A stretch of 64,000 bases of DNA from Diphasiastrum complanatum (GCA_029204225.1 CM055096.1:67306370-67370369); one strand, 5' to 3'. Shown: positions 34,841 through 48,695, counted from the first letter of the stretch. The notes: generated from the letters alone by a model not told the origin. Translations and numbers: made by a program.

Positions 34841-36131
34841 TTGGGATGTCCCAACCTCCTATGCCATAACTCCTCCTTGGAAAGCTTTGTCACAAAAGCA
34901 ATATCACAACTCTCTCATGGATCAAACTTGTATATGTCTCCAAATCTTGATCCATGTGCAAGGTTCTAATCATTTCTCTTAATAATACTAGTATCAATAT
35001 TGAATTTCACATCAAGGCCACCATCAAGAAGTTGGCCAACACTTAGTTCTTTGTGAGATTAGGCACAAAGAGAACGTTGTTGAGAGAAAGTACTTTAGAA
35101 GATGTGGTCTTCAAGGGAATACTCCCTATGCCTTCAATATTGCATTCTTGATAGTCTTCTTAGCTCCTCCATAAGGCATAATAGATGTGGACTCCTTGGA
35201 GCTACACATATGTGATCATGCTCCACTATCAATGTACCAAGATCCATTCTTCTTGAAGGGCGTAGATGATAAACTAGAGACCATAAGAGATCCCTCTCCA
35301 TCACTTGCAATAGAGTCTTCTTTCTCATTTAAAATGTTGGCTTGCTTGAATTGATTCTGCATCTTGAATCAATTTGTAGCATAGTGACCCATCTTGACAC
35401 AAAAAAAACATTTGATATTCTTCTTCCTCTTTGAGGTAGAAGCATGAGAGGTATCAACCTCTTCTCCTTCTTGGTCTTTATCTTTTTCTTTGTCCTTGGA
35501 GTGCTGGTATTGCTTTTTGCTCCTCCCTTTCTGCTTGGCAAAAAGAGCTTTTACATCACCATTATGATTGAGTGATAATCTCTCCATTCTTAATAGCTTG
35601 TTCTCATGCCTTGATTCTTCAGCTATTAGCACTCCTTGAAAAGCCTCCAAAGTAGGTAGATCCTCCTTGATGGCATAGGATTGGACAAGGTTCTCATACT
35701 AATCTCTCAAGCCATTAAGTATGCTCACTTTGCTTTATAGAATCTCCAATACAAGCAAGCTCCCTATGAGTATCTTTCACTCTCATAACATAATTAGTGG
35801 CATTATCATCACTCTTTGAGAACTTTGGAAGATTTGGTTTCTAAGAGTGAGGAGTCTTGAGGTATTCTTGGCCTCATAGATTGCTTTGAGAGTATCCCAA
35901 GCATCCTTGGTTGATGTACAAGCATCAATCTCCCTCAAAATCTCATTGGAGACATTCATCTTGATGTAATGGAGAGCCATCCTATCTCTCTTCTTATACT
36001 TTTGTACTTCTTGAAGGACTTGAGGCTCCTCCTTAATTCCAAGTAAAATTTCCATCACATCTTGGAGTGTTAGAATAGACTCCATCCTTACCTTCCAAAT
36101 AGAATAGTTGGAGGTAGATAGCCTTTCACTA
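34840..36131 (-). pseudogene. inverted copia gag-protease-GAG_pre-integrase segment
   Basis: Minus-strand content, from 36130 down: Gag (ERLSTSNYSIWKVRMESILT, LREIDACTSTKDAWDTLK), RMERLSLN, zinc knuckle CFFCVKMGHYATN, protease DSGAWSHMCSS with intact D-S-G, LSVGQLLDGGLDVKFN, and ELWHRRLGHPN ending near 34840. Frameshifts and stops are present. Flanking plus-strand sequence supplies exactly what is missing: the first Gag codons at 34794-34840 and the rest of GAG_pre-integrase from 36132. The segment has therefore been inverted within the element. Confidence 0.85.
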
Positions 36132-36848
36132 TACAAATCCATGCTTTCTATGAGCAAAGAAGCCAAGGCTATTGGCTTACCAAAGAATCTTTCGAAGGAG
36201 ATCAAGCCATGTGAGGCTTGTGCCATTGCAAAATCACACAAGAAGGCATATCAAAGATCCTCCATCAAAAGCACACGTCCTTTGGAGTTGATACTCTCAG
36301 ATGTGCACTTCTCATCATTTCAAAACAAGGGAGGAGCCACTTGCTTTGTGACATTCATTGATGATTTCACAAGATTTACATGGCTATATCTTCTTACTTC
36401 CAAATCTTTGGTGTATGATCACTTCCTTATATTCAAAGCATATGTGGAGAAGCAATTCTCATTCAAGATCAAGTTTTTGAGGTGTGATGGAGGAGGAGAA
36501 TATATCTCCAACAAATTCCATGACTATTGTGAGCAAGAAGTCATTAAGAGAGAGTTCTTTTGTGCATATTCACCATTTTAAAATGGAGTGGTCGAGAGGA
36601 AGAATAGATCCTTATGTGTATGTGCAAAAGCTATGAGGATTGAAGCATCTTTGCCTAAATACTTTTGGGGAGAACTATCAATTGTGCAAATTATCTTTGC
36701 AATAGACTCCCACATCTTGCTCTAGAAGGAAGGACACCATATGAGGTCTTATTCAAAAAGAAGCCTAAGGTTGATCACCTTAGAGTATTTGGCACTATTT
36801 GCTTTGCACATATTCCCTTGGAAACAAGGAAGAAGGATGATCCATGCT
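35878..36848. repeat. tandem duplication unit 1 (971 bp) spanning the inversion junction
   Basis: Matches 36884-37854 at a constant offset of 1006 bp with few differences. It contains the end of inverted gag and the start of integrase, so the inversion came first. Confidence 0.9.
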
Positions 36849-36895
36849 ATCTCAAGGATTTTTGGATGGCCAAGAGGGTGCTTAGATTGCTTTGA
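36132..36895 (+). pseudogene. copia integrase, first tandem copy
   Basis: YKSMLSMSKEAKAIGLP, CEACAIAKSHKKAYQRSS, then the core SDVHFSS, FIDDFTRFTWLYLL, RCDGGGEYISNKFHDY and YLCNRLPHLALEGRTPYEVL with stops between. The block around the third catalytic residue is frameshifted. Ends at 36848 in a filler sequence that starts the second copy. Confidence 0.8.
36849..36883. other. 35-bp filler between tandem units
   Basis: The first 19 bases (ATCTCAAGGATTTTTGGAT) equal 34668-34686 in the leader. TGGCCAAGAGGGTGCT equals 38810-38825. So the filler appears templated from two places in this element region. Confidence 0.7.
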
Positions 36896-37854
36896 GAGTA
36901 TCCCAAACATCCTTGGACGATGTGAAAGCATCAATCTCCCTCAAAATCTCATTGAAGACATTCATCTTGATATAATGGAGAGCCATCCTATCTCTCTTCT
37001 TATACTTTTGTACTTCTTGAAGGACTTGAGGCTCCTCCTCAATCCCAAGTAAAATGTCCATCACATCTTGGAGTGTTAGAATAGACTCCATCCTTACTTT
37101 CCAAATAGAATAGTTGGAGGTAGATAGCCTTTCACTATACAAATCCATGCTTTCTATGAGCAAAGAAGCCAAGGCTATTGGCTTACCAAAGAATCTTTCC
37201 AAGGAGATCAAGCCATGTGAGGCTTGTGCCATTGCAAAATCACACAAGAAAGCATATCAAAGATCCTCCATCAAAAGCACGCGTCCTTTGGAGTTGATAC
37301 ACTCGGATGTGCACTTCTCATCATCTCAAAACAAGGGAGGAGCCACTTGCTTTGTGACATTCATTGATGATTTCACAAGATTTACATGGCTATATCTTCT
37401 TACTTCCAAATCTTTGGTGTATGATTACTTCCTTATATTCAAAGCATATGTGGAGAAGCAATTCTCATTCAAGATCAAGTTTTTGAGGTGTGATGGAGGA
37501 GGAGAATAAATCTTCAACAAATTCCATGACTATTGTGAGTAATAAGACATTAAGAGGGAGTTCTTTTGTGCATATTCACCATCCAAAATGGAGTGGTCGA
37601 GAGGAAGAATAGATCCTTATGTGAATGTGCAAAAGCTATGAGGATTGAAGCATCTTTGCCTTAAGACTTTTGGGGAGAAGCTATCAATTGTGCAAATTAT
37701 CTTTGCAATAGACCCCCATATATTTCTCTAGAAGGAAGGAAACCATATGAGGTCTTATTCAAAAAGAAGCCTAAGGTTGATCACTTTAGAGTATTTGGCA
37801 CTATTCGCTTTGCACATATTCCCTTGGGAACAAGGAAGAAGGATGATCCATGCT
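36884..37854. repeat. tandem duplication unit 2 (971 bp)
   Basis: Second copy: inverted gag end (minus, 37136 down to 36884) and integrase start (plus, from 37138). Continues seamlessly into the rest of integrase and RT. Confidence 0.9.
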
Positions 37855-38465
37855 CTAGCATAGGGATCATGGTTGGATATTCATCCATCAAAAAGGCTTA
37901 TAGAGTCTTTGAGCTCTCTACTTCACAAGTGATTGAAAGTAGAGATGTTATATTTCATGAAAATCAATATCCATCACTTGAAGGGGCCGAGATCAAGTTA
38001 CCTCAAGATCCATCAACTATCATACCTATTGAAGGCAATCAAGAAATGTTGGGATCGAGATTTGAGGAGGAGTCTCCTCGGATTTTCACACCTAGGAGGA
38101 CATCAAGAGAGAGATCCAAGCCTAAGAGGTTTTCTTATGTTGACAAAGGCCAGCAAGTGGAGCTTGATTCCACCAAATTTGCATATTTCATCTCACATGA
38201 AGAGCCAAAGGATGTTGAAGAGACACTCAATACCAAGGAGCGGTATGAGGCCATGAAGCAAGAATATGAAGCCTTAATCATCAACAACACTTGGGTGCTT
38301 GTGGACCCTCCATCCAACAAGCACATCGTTGGATCCAAGTGGGTATTTCAAATCAAGTATAATCAAGTGAATCAAAAGTGTGCTTGCTTTTCAAAAGTCT
38401 TTATGGACTCAAGCAAGCACCAAGATCTTGGTATGAGAGACTCAATTCTTTTCTTATGTATCTAA
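37138..38465 (+). pseudogene. copia integrase (second copy) to RT start
   Basis: After the duplicated core, 37824-38465 is open: MVGYSSIKKAYRVFELST, SRDVIFHENQYPSL, TPRRTSRERSKPKRF, YEAMKQEYEALIINNTWVLV and GSKWVFQIKYN. After this the RT middle is deleted, including the first catalytic Asp block. Confidence 0.8.
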
Positions 38466-38640
38466 AGTTTGTTGCTAGTGATATTGTAATTCTTCTCATC
38501 TATGTAGATGACATTATCCTATGTGGAAGTTGTATCAAATTGGTTGAAGAAATCAAAATAGCACTTGGAAAAGAGTTTAAGATGCAACAGAGAAGGCAAT
38601 TTACCAAATAATCATTCATATCTTGAGATTAAATCGATAT
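38378..38640 (+). pseudogene. copia RT fragment with YVDD
   Basis: CLLFKSLYGLKQAPRSWYER and LLIYVDDIILCGS are RT motifs; the segment joins directly to GSKWVFQIKYN, so several hundred bp of RT are missing. Ends near 38611; RNase H absent. Confidence 0.8.
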
Positions 38641-38849
38641 GGCCTAGGTCTAAAACATGAAAATTAACTAATTTTGTGTGTCCTTGTATCAAAACTGAGA
38701 GCTTCAGGACTTTTACGTTCCAAGTCTCCAACTCTGCTCCCGAAGCTAGATAAACTTTATATCTATGGTTGGTGGCTTATGCAAGATCCAAAGATCTAAC
38801 ATTGGAAGTTGGCCAAGAGGGTGCTAAGTATAATAGAAGCTAATTAGAT

Positions 38850-39345
38850 CTTGCTTACAAGTTACAAACACAATGGATAACACACTATGGAGAAACCACC
38901 CAACCAAGTAGAAGCATCCAATCAAACTCTAGAAGCCTCACCCCCAAGCCAAGGAACAAGAAGCATGAATATAGAGAGCCTGGCAATGAATCCAAAACCA
39001 TGATGAGGAGTAGGACGAGTTTGGCCTCAACATATAGAGCCAAAAGCAACATGGGCACATAGCCATGCATAGCCCGAAGTTCCCTATACATAGATTCACC
39101 TAGAATAGAGTCCTAAGCATGGACCAACTATTCATATAATTGCTACTGATAACTCTACACATGCATACACTGTTTCATACCTTGTCTAAACTCCATTTAG
39201 TGTGTTCTGGGCCTCACAAGGATATTAGTTACTTTCGGGTCACGTCCATTATGACATGGCATAACTAACAGCTTGTTTCACTGAAGTACCGTTTATCCAA
39301 GACTAGGAGTATACTGAATCCTATATACTGATCATGGACATGACA
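38850..39345 (-). repeat. gypsy 3' LTR, minus strand (left end uncertain)
   Basis: On the minus strand it starts TGTCATGTCCATGATCAG right after a polypurine tract. The left end was not identified; 38640-38850 shows nothing nameable apart from the 16-base match to the filler. Confidence 0.5.
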
Positions 39346-39359
39346 TTCTTCCCTCCTTA
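39346..39359 (-). other. gypsy polypurine tract
   Basis: CTTCCCTCCTTAAA on the plus strand, that is purine-only on the element strand, adjoining the LTR. Confidence 0.7.
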
Positions 39360-39373
39360 AACTGCTTCTATCC

Positions 39374-39765
39374 TTAGAAGCTAAACTTCGAAAAATTCTT
39401 CTTTATGCTATCAACTCTCTCCCAAGAATCATCATCCTCAATACGAACTTTCCACCGAATTAAGCACTCAAAGATAGAACGATTTCTCAATTGTTTATCT
39501 CTAGTTCTAAGCACTTTCTCAGGTTCCAAAGGTACAGTAAGCGACAAATATTCCAAATGGGATAAATTTTCATCCGATCCAACTGTATTACCATCATGTA
39601 AACTTAGTTTCAAACAACTTACATGAAACATTGGGTGTGCAGTCGTCTTTCCTTGAAGATCGAGTTCATACGCCAAAGAACCAATTCTACGTATATTCAT
39701 AACAAAGTACTTTTTGGGCCTTTGAAAGTTCTTGTAATGTCATATCAGATGTCTGCTATCAAGTA
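39374..39765 (-). pseudogene. Ty3/gypsy integrase C-terminus and chromodomain
   Basis: Open from 39700: GSLAYELDLQGKTTAHPMFH, then LEPEKVLRTRDKQLRNRSIF and RWKVRIEDDDSWERVDSI, a chromodomain with its aromatic Trp residues, ending FSKFSF at a stop. The N-terminal part is cut by Helitron-like copy C at about 39770-39803. Confidence 0.8.
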
Positions 39766-39916
39766 GAATTGAAAAATTAAAAATGAAATATTTTGGATAT
39801 GATATTTTCAAAACAATGAACAATAACATAATGTATTAAAAAGATTAACATCTAGTAAAATAGGACTATATTGTAAATATTAATTAATTGTTTGATTTAC
39901 AATGGCCGGTGTTGGA

Positions 39917-40727
39917 TCAAAACTCGGAGGTGTTAATTTGCATGTAAAAAATATGTTTTCTCGTCTTCTCACTCGAGATAACATAACATAAGTTAATCCT
40001 GGACAGAAACATTTTTGAATCAATTATTGCAATGTCATGGATTTGCAATTTTTGAGCTGTAATAGCGTATGCTAATGCAAAAGGAAATATACATTTGTAA
40101 TATATTTTAAAACTGTACCTCAATTTGCTAGTAATTGGTGGCATAATTTTCATTTTTTTTCCAGATCCATCGATTCTTATCATATAGAATCTATTTCGTT
40201 GGTTTGTTTTGAATATGCAAAGTCTTCAATCGTTCCAATCGCTCCATTGACTATTCCATTCGTTATGTCTACATTCGCAAGAACCATGACCTTTGCATTT
40301 TTTGCAATTTAGTCTAGTTGATGAAATGACGAGTCTTCAACCCATGATTTTAATTCTAGATTGTCCGATGCATTTGTTTTCACTGGTACATTTATGATGT
40401 TTTCCTTTTCAAAGATTTTTTCCAATGCACATTTGTTATATCTTTGACATTCTTTTTGTGTGTGCATATTATTGTCACGTTAGAGCTAATCATTTTAAGA
40501 ACTTGTTCTTCTGAAATTGCTTGTTTATTCAATGTATCATTGATTTCTTCTAATGTTGGTTTTCTAAATCTTATCGTGTTTGAAAATGAAAGATATAAGG
40601 CATTTGACAAGTGCCGAATCGAATAAGTCAAGTGGATTTGAATCATCATTTTCCAATATAAAGGAGATGTGACATGTCGAGCATAAGTTATCGGTTCTAT
40701 GTTTACATATTGATGGCAACTGTGCAT
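39917..40727 (-). pseudogene. PIF1-type helicase, C-terminal half (copy C)
   Basis: SNVTIICTHKKNVKDITN, then in other frames the NLDITNGIVNGAIG block (near 40255-40290), LAYAITAQKLQIHD and a degraded motif VI. Several frameshifts. Confidence 0.75.
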
Positions 40728-41085
40728 GATCGCCTACTAATAACAAGATGAAATTTTGGAAAGACACACAATATGGATTTGATTTTACTTGATCTATTTG
40801 ATGTATGACAATGTAACGTTTGAACAGTCATCACATTTCGTCGATGATAATGATATCAACAATAAGTATTGTTTTTTAACGCATATCAGTAGGCATCAGA
40901 TTTTGTATATATAGAGCATTAACATGGATCAAAAATAAGTTGTGCATTAAATCACGTTTACGGCACACAACAAAACAAAACATGCTCATTTTTTCAAACG
41001 CGAATGTTAGATATTTTATCAGATGTGTTTTTCCACTTCCCGGTGTACCTAATAGTACAAAAATACCTGACCGATTTGATATCAA
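40564..41085 (-). pseudogene. PIF1-type helicase, Walker A to motif III (copy C)
   Basis: GIFVLLGTPGSGKTHLIKYL has an intact Walker A (GTPGSGKT). After MHNLFLIHVNALYIQN, Walker B is degraded. NFILLLVGDHAQLPSI is the PIF1 motif III region with GD-x-x-Q-LP. Broken by frameshifts between 40767 and 40876. Confidence 0.8.
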
Positions 41086-41199
41086 AATCGAAAGACATTT
41101 TCTTGTTCCGTTGTCAATGAAAAATTAGATTGAAATTCATGCAAAATACGTACATGTCTTTTGTATCATTTTCTAATAATATCTGAGTCTTATTTTCAT

Positions 41200-41760
41200 G
41201 ATTAGATATGACTTGTAATAACGGCTCGCGAAAAAATGATTTATATTGTAACAAGATATTCACAATTTGTTGTCATTGTTCATTTTGAAGCATTTGTTTA
41301 TTTGAATCATCTTCAACATAGTGTTCAATGTCTTTCTCATTTTGAATGAAATCACGCTATATGCATTCTGTATAATATGATCGATCATTGTTGTTGGGAC
41401 TCAAAAGTTCACATTCTTTTTGAAATTGAAATCTTTCTAATAACACATTGACAAAAAAAAAAACCTTCTGTTTGATACGTAGGATGATAAGTTGTGAATC
41501 TGATCATTTTAGTATTTTAGTACAAATAATGTTCTAATTGACCCATGTATATATTTTTTAAGAACTGGTTTTTTTTCGTGGTCACAATAAATCGTTGTCA
41601 ATAGTCATAAAAACACACGCTTTCAAGTTCTTCAGGCCTATATGTGTAGATATTAATTGGATGTAAATTCAGTCGATGTCGAACATTTTTTGAATGGAAA
41701 TCCATACTTACAGATCTTTGTTATTTTTTTATCACCTTTGATGGTGCAAGACGATCGACA
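41200..41760 (-). pseudogene. Rep-helicase linker (copy C)
   Basis: Reading with stops: KYGFPFKKCSTSTE, YTYRPEELESVCFYDYW, IRFTTYHPTYQTEGF and LERFQFQKECELLSPNNND. Matches the order found in Helitron proteins between Rep and helicase (Y-x-x-R-P and W near the end of Rep). Absent from copy A. Confidence 0.55.
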
Positions 41761-41839
41761 ATAATGGATTTGTTTTCATACGACTAATTTATATATTTGT
41801 TTTTCAATTGGATTTAATAGAATTTTGAATTTTTTTTGT

Positions 41840-42628
41840 TTGCAGATTAAATTTTGTAGGAATGAGCGCAACGATTTTATTTCGATTTTTTTTTTCACTT
41901 TTCATTTAACCGATAGCATGATATGGGCACGTAAAGAATCTCGTTCTAAAATGGCTCTTTTTGAAAAAATAAATTTTCATTAATAATTCTAATTTCTTGA
42001 CAAAAAACAACGGACACTCAATCGGACAATTTCTCCAATCAAAATTGATATTATAGTTTTTCACTATTTTTTCTATCTGTCAGATTTTTGACCATCGTAA
42101 TTCAATTGTTTCATTGCTTGTCAATGTCAAAAAGAAATCTGACAATCTCCAATGTGTCACCATCGTTAATAAATCTTTAAAATTCCGTCTATGCCATAAC
42201 GGTGTACTTGGCATTTTACGTGGCAAAGTGAATTTCAAAACGTTTCTAAAAATTTGTTCTTCATTTGCATTTGGATGTTTATTAACGAAATTGATAATGA
42301 CTTTTTGCAAGACAACGGATGATGCCTTTGTTGTTATCAAGATGGCTTGTCGTATTTGAAACATTATAAGTAAATATGGTGGAAATAGATTTAACGGCGA
42401 AAACAATGAAGAAACTCTCATTTTTACATAATCGATATAACGTATTTTTCCATCATAGTAACCATGGCCAAATGGAAACAGAAATGGAAATATTGCATTT
42501 TCTAATGTGATGAATTGTTTTTTTCTAGTCACTGATGGCAATCCAGAAACTTTTATTCTAAACATTGATGTTTCCTTTTTTTCATGCGTTGTTTCTCTAA
42601 TTCGTAAATTCAAATATGTATATGTCAT
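41840..42628 (-). pseudogene. Helitron_like_N / Rep domain (copy C)
   Basis: 42628-42080 is open for 182 codons: TSMFRIKVSGLPSVT, FPFLFPFGHGYYDGKIRYID, YVKMRVSSLF, AILITTKASSVVLQKVIINF, KHPNANEEQIFRNVLKFTLP and LLTMVTHWRLSDFFLTLTSN. The H-x-H stretch follows near 41930 in degraded form. This is the best-preserved Rep region in the window. Confidence 0.8.
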
Positions 42629-42729
42629 CTTTTTTAATATCTTGTCTTTTGCTACAGGGTGTTATGTCTTGTAAGAATAAATATACACGTTCAAAGGGAT
42701 CATTTGCCATGTTCTCGAATCCATGTATT

Positions 42730-43336
42730 TCAGTTTTTAACATTTCCTAAAATGAAGCTAATGATATAAATGGCAGTACTTGAGTTTTCATATAAGCTCA
42801 AACAAATTCTTGATATCAGATTGTGCAAAATATTATGTCGTAGCACGCTTTGCAATTCTTCTTTATCATCATCATTCGTATATCTATTCAAATTGCAAGC
42901 AATAAGACTATCGAAAAGCGATCTTTTTTTCAAGTTGTCCTATCACGAACGAGTTTATGCGTCGAGTCACATCCACTGAAACATCTATTATCGATAACAA
43001 TTGTAAATATGACACATGTATCTTAAAAAGAGAGCGCACATATGTAGGCGAATAACATACTATGTATTTTATCCTATCTGGATAAGTTTTACATAAATTG
43101 CATGTATACCAATGTTTCTTTTCCTCATTTATATATGTATAATCCCATAAAAAAGTATTAGCTATTGCATATGGCGGGACATTTTCATTCGAATTTTGAA
43201 GTTTCTTATTATGTTCTTCCTTGAATAAATTTGTACTTCCACACGTAGAACAACATTTCATTTGTCCGATAATTTCTATACAAATGGTTTTTTCACAAAT
43301 CTTGATATTTTTTTGTTTTAAACCATCGATCGGCAT
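42730..43336 (-). pseudogene. Helitron-like N-terminal zinc-binding region (copy C)
   Basis: 43336-42908 is open: GLKQKNIKICEKTICIEIIG, MKCCSTCGSTNLFKEEHN, YAIANTFLWDYTYINEEKKH, WYTCNLCKTYPDRIKYIVC and VTRRINSFVIGQLEKK. Two C-x2-C pairs are intact. The next piece (42933-42730, LFDSLIACNLNRYTNDDDKE) is in another frame at the same poly-A run as in copy A. Confidence 0.65.
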
Positions 43337-44936
43337 ACGACATAAATTGTCTTCCTTTTTTTAGAAAAGATTTTCTTTCGCGATTCTATGTCTTTCAATT
43401 AACGTTCGTTTTGTTTTTATTAGGCAATTGACTGTGTATTTTGAAGTATAAGCAAACAATTACTTCATTTTTTTTTTTGAAAGTTGTTTCTACTAGGTAT
43501 TCAATGCGAATCGATATTATTCGCTTTATGCCAAAACACGAGACTTGTAGTGCAAATTGATATTATTCGCCTTATGTTAAAACAATAAATTCCTAACTTT
43601 TCCTGATGCAAATTTCAACTATGGAAATAAACAACGAGAGATGAAACAATCATAATGTATTAGTCATTGTTAAATAGAAACAAATTAAAAAAATTGACAA
43701 AATAACAATTTCGCACAATTTTTTTTTCTGAAATGACATTGTATGTGTCTTAAAAAAACAATCGACCTCTACTAAAATAACAAATTAAAATTCATAACAT
43801 TGCAGTTGCACGATTTATTGAATTTTCTAAGAACCAAAATCGACAATATTGGAAAATCATGACATGTATTGAGCTATCTCCCAACCCTGAAAACGACATG
43901 AGCTATTGTAATATCAATTGTTGATAACCGAGTTTGTGCAAAGAGCTCGGCAAAGAGTTTCTAAAATTCCTACTATTCTACTTCCCACACATCGCTACTA
44001 TTAGGTGGTACCAACTACCAACGGTATGTGAGGATTTTGACTCCACAATCTTACTACCCGATGTTATTGGAAGTATGATAAGACTATAGAATTCAGATAA
44101 TGGATGACTAAGTTGTAAGCAGCGTGAGATAGGTTCTTAGACTTATGGAGATATGAGATGAAATATTTTTAATTGTCTCAAAATGATATCAATAAATTGC
44201 AGATACATTTGCCGGTTTCAGACTTCTAGGCCTACTATAGGTTCTATGGAATGTGACCGTGCACTCATATGCTTTTCGATATTTTTGTAGTTCATTTCCA
44301 ACAACTTTTCAGCTTTATCATTGTATAAGTTACGTACTTATTTACTTGTCCGCATATGAATTGAGCTCCTATTTTGTATTGTACTGTACGTATTTTGTGT
44401 GATGCACCACTGGTGCCCAACAAGAGATAGGGGATCCGATGCTTCTGGATACGTTATATATGTATCGGTATATCCAACATTGGATATGCATATTTGTCAA
44501 GCATTGCTTGCGCTTTGACATGAACAATTACAAAACATAAATATCAATAATACTAAACATTATTTATAGTGGTTTATACACGGGAGAGGCCATTGCACGC
44601 ACATGTCTATGGTTTCTTTGATGATGTAAACATATGACGGTGAAAGAGCTCCCGGCCTACGGGTGATGGGTGCTCTAAACATAAACACATACACGAAGAA
44701 ACATAACATAAACGTAATTTTCTCCAACTCCAAGCGCATAAACTCCATCTCCAGATCCAACACAAATCCCATCTCCATTTTTAGCTCCAGCATAATTTTC
44801 ATTTGCACTTGCAACTCCTCATCTATGGCTCTCTCTTGATTTACACTTGTAGATTTATATCATCCAAGAGAATATATATGGCTGCTACAACCAAAGTGCA
44901 TGATGTGATAATGCACTTGAACCTATAAATCAGTCC

Positions 44937-44937
<1 letters not shown>

Positions 44938-45028
<91 letters not shown>
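44938..45028. repeat. (GA)n microsatellite, about 91 bp
   Basis: Perfect GA dinucleotide run just beyond the 5' side of Helitron-like copy C. Confidence 0.95.
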
Positions 45029-46988
<1,960 letters not shown>

Positions 46989-47229
46989 ATTGATTTGGAA
47001 AATGTTGACTCTGAGATCTTAGAGCAGCTCATATCTTGTTTGAGAGCGAAAAGCAGTCGTAACTCCAATTAGTCTCTTTTTTAATCAATTTTCTGCACGT
47101 GTGTAAAATAGTTAGAAATAGTTTATAATGTTGACTTTAGGGGTGTCATAAAGTTTTATGGTCAAGCATCTAGGTGTCACTAGTTGATAGAGCCAATTTT
47201 GGCATTAGAGATCAAATAGTCGATTCCAC

Positions 47230-47914
47230 ATGTCTTGTCATCATTAGGCCAAAAGTCAAATATGACATACGTGAGCTAGTTAGGGTTGTGACACATGTGT
47301 AGATGTAATTTGATGAGAAATCAAGTCAATGTGTTGACAAGTCAGAGGGTCCAATCATAAGAGAGAGATTTGTTGGAAGGGTTCAATCAAAAGTAAGGGA
47401 TGTTGCATCACTCATCCAATAGGGTTAGAGAGGCTATGTTTAAGGGGTCCAATAGGATTGAAGCATGGATCTCCATGAGTCTTTTAGTCAATTTGGAGAT
47501 CTCTCAATTTTGTGTGTATTTTCTTCTCTCTCTACCAAAAGGCAAAATTGGTATATTCTATCTCTACTTGAGAAGAGGAGCTTATTTTGTCTTAGGTCTT
47601 TCATGAAGCTTTTACTCAATTTGGAGATCTCTCGATTTGGTGTGTATTTCTTTCTCTCTCTACCAAAAGGCAAAATTGGTCTATTCTCTCTCTACTCGAG
47701 GAGAGGAGCTTATTTTGTTTTAGGTTTTTCATGAAGCTTTTCCACATGTGTGAAACACCTTTGGTTATGAATGTATGCATGTAGATTTGCCTCTTTGCTT
47801 TAGAATTTGACATTGATCTTGGTTTTCAATCAATAGTTGATCTAAAGTTCAAAAGCATTGCTTAGGAGATCAATTTCACATATTAGGACATTCTCACACG
47901 TGTGAATTTTCACA
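47230..47914 (+). repeat. copia 5' LTR (left end approximate)
   Basis: Same family as 33973-34564; ends GAATTTTCACA before the PBS. It contains an internal duplication: TCTCTACCAAAAGGCAAAATTGG-type blocks at about 47488-47606 and 47616-47734 (119 bp apart) with the flanking AGAGGAGCTTATTTTGT. Confidence 0.75.
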
Positions 47915-47926
47915 TGGTATCAGAGC
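47915..47926 (+). other. copia primer-binding site
   Basis: TGGTATCAGAGC after the LTR. Confidence 0.9.
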
Positions 47927-48695
47927 CTACCTAAGTGTTTAATGCATCTATCATCCATAGTTTCAAAATGTTCATGAAAATCTAGATCTAGAGAGTGTTG
48001 ATTGAATCTTCCTAGCTATTTTGTTAATTGTTGGATCAAAAGAGATCAATATCACATTGATTGAGTCTGAATAGGTACTATATGAAAGACAATAAATGTT
48101 GCTTCTCTCTCACTATAGGATCCTTGAAAGGTGTAATACCAACTCCTATGCAAGATCTTGCAACAAAATGTGAGATGGATCTCACTAGCTCTACCAATCT
48201 CTCTCAAACTAGATCAACCTCTCATCAATTGATGGACTATAGGCAAACTTTTGTTCAAACTATCTTTGGCACATGTGAAACACTCAAAGAATCCACACAT
48301 CAGTCTAATACAATGAAATTGTCAGAAACAATGTGGCTATGACCTCAAAATAATGACTAGATCTCAAATAGATGGGATTGGCAAGCCTCTTCTTGAATTT
48401 TTGGTCAAAAGTAGCAAGATATGAATCAAACCAAAGTGTCCAAACAGGTCTAGGTGCCCTACCTAATCCTCTACAAAATCTTTTTAATTCTGATTGGCTA
48501 AACCAAATGGATTGAAACAAATTGCTACAAAAACTAGACAAATCTAGCTTTCAAACAAGCTATTATGTATAGATTTTGGACCAAACATGAGAGAGAACTA
48601 TAGGAATGAAATTTGATGTTCCTCACACATGTCTGAGTAGCAAATTATTACAACGAGTCTTCACTACTTTTGATGGCATCCATGGGTTCCTACTT
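47927..48695 (+). other. copia leader remnant
   Basis: The start matches the leader at 34577 onward (CATCTATCATCCATAGTTTC). Later sequence has no gag motif; the element is interrupted by another copia LTR. Confidence 0.5.

Larger units (their letters stand above)
39803..44720 (-). mobile_element. Helitron-like element, copy C (most complete)
   Basis: Inverted relative to copy A, matching 21613-25513 over its length and holding about 1.2 kb that A has lost (40500-41750, helicase N-terminal half and linker). Order from 44720 down: non-coding 5' region, zinc-binding N-terminus, Helitron_like_N/Rep, H-x-H, linker, PIF1 helicase. The downstream exons seen in A and B are missing because the copy stops at 39803 in gypsy sequence. 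Confidence 0.75.

Noticed and set aside
48061-48541. Short plus and minus frames in the 48 kb leader
   Set aside because: No domain and no agreement with Gag of the related elements.
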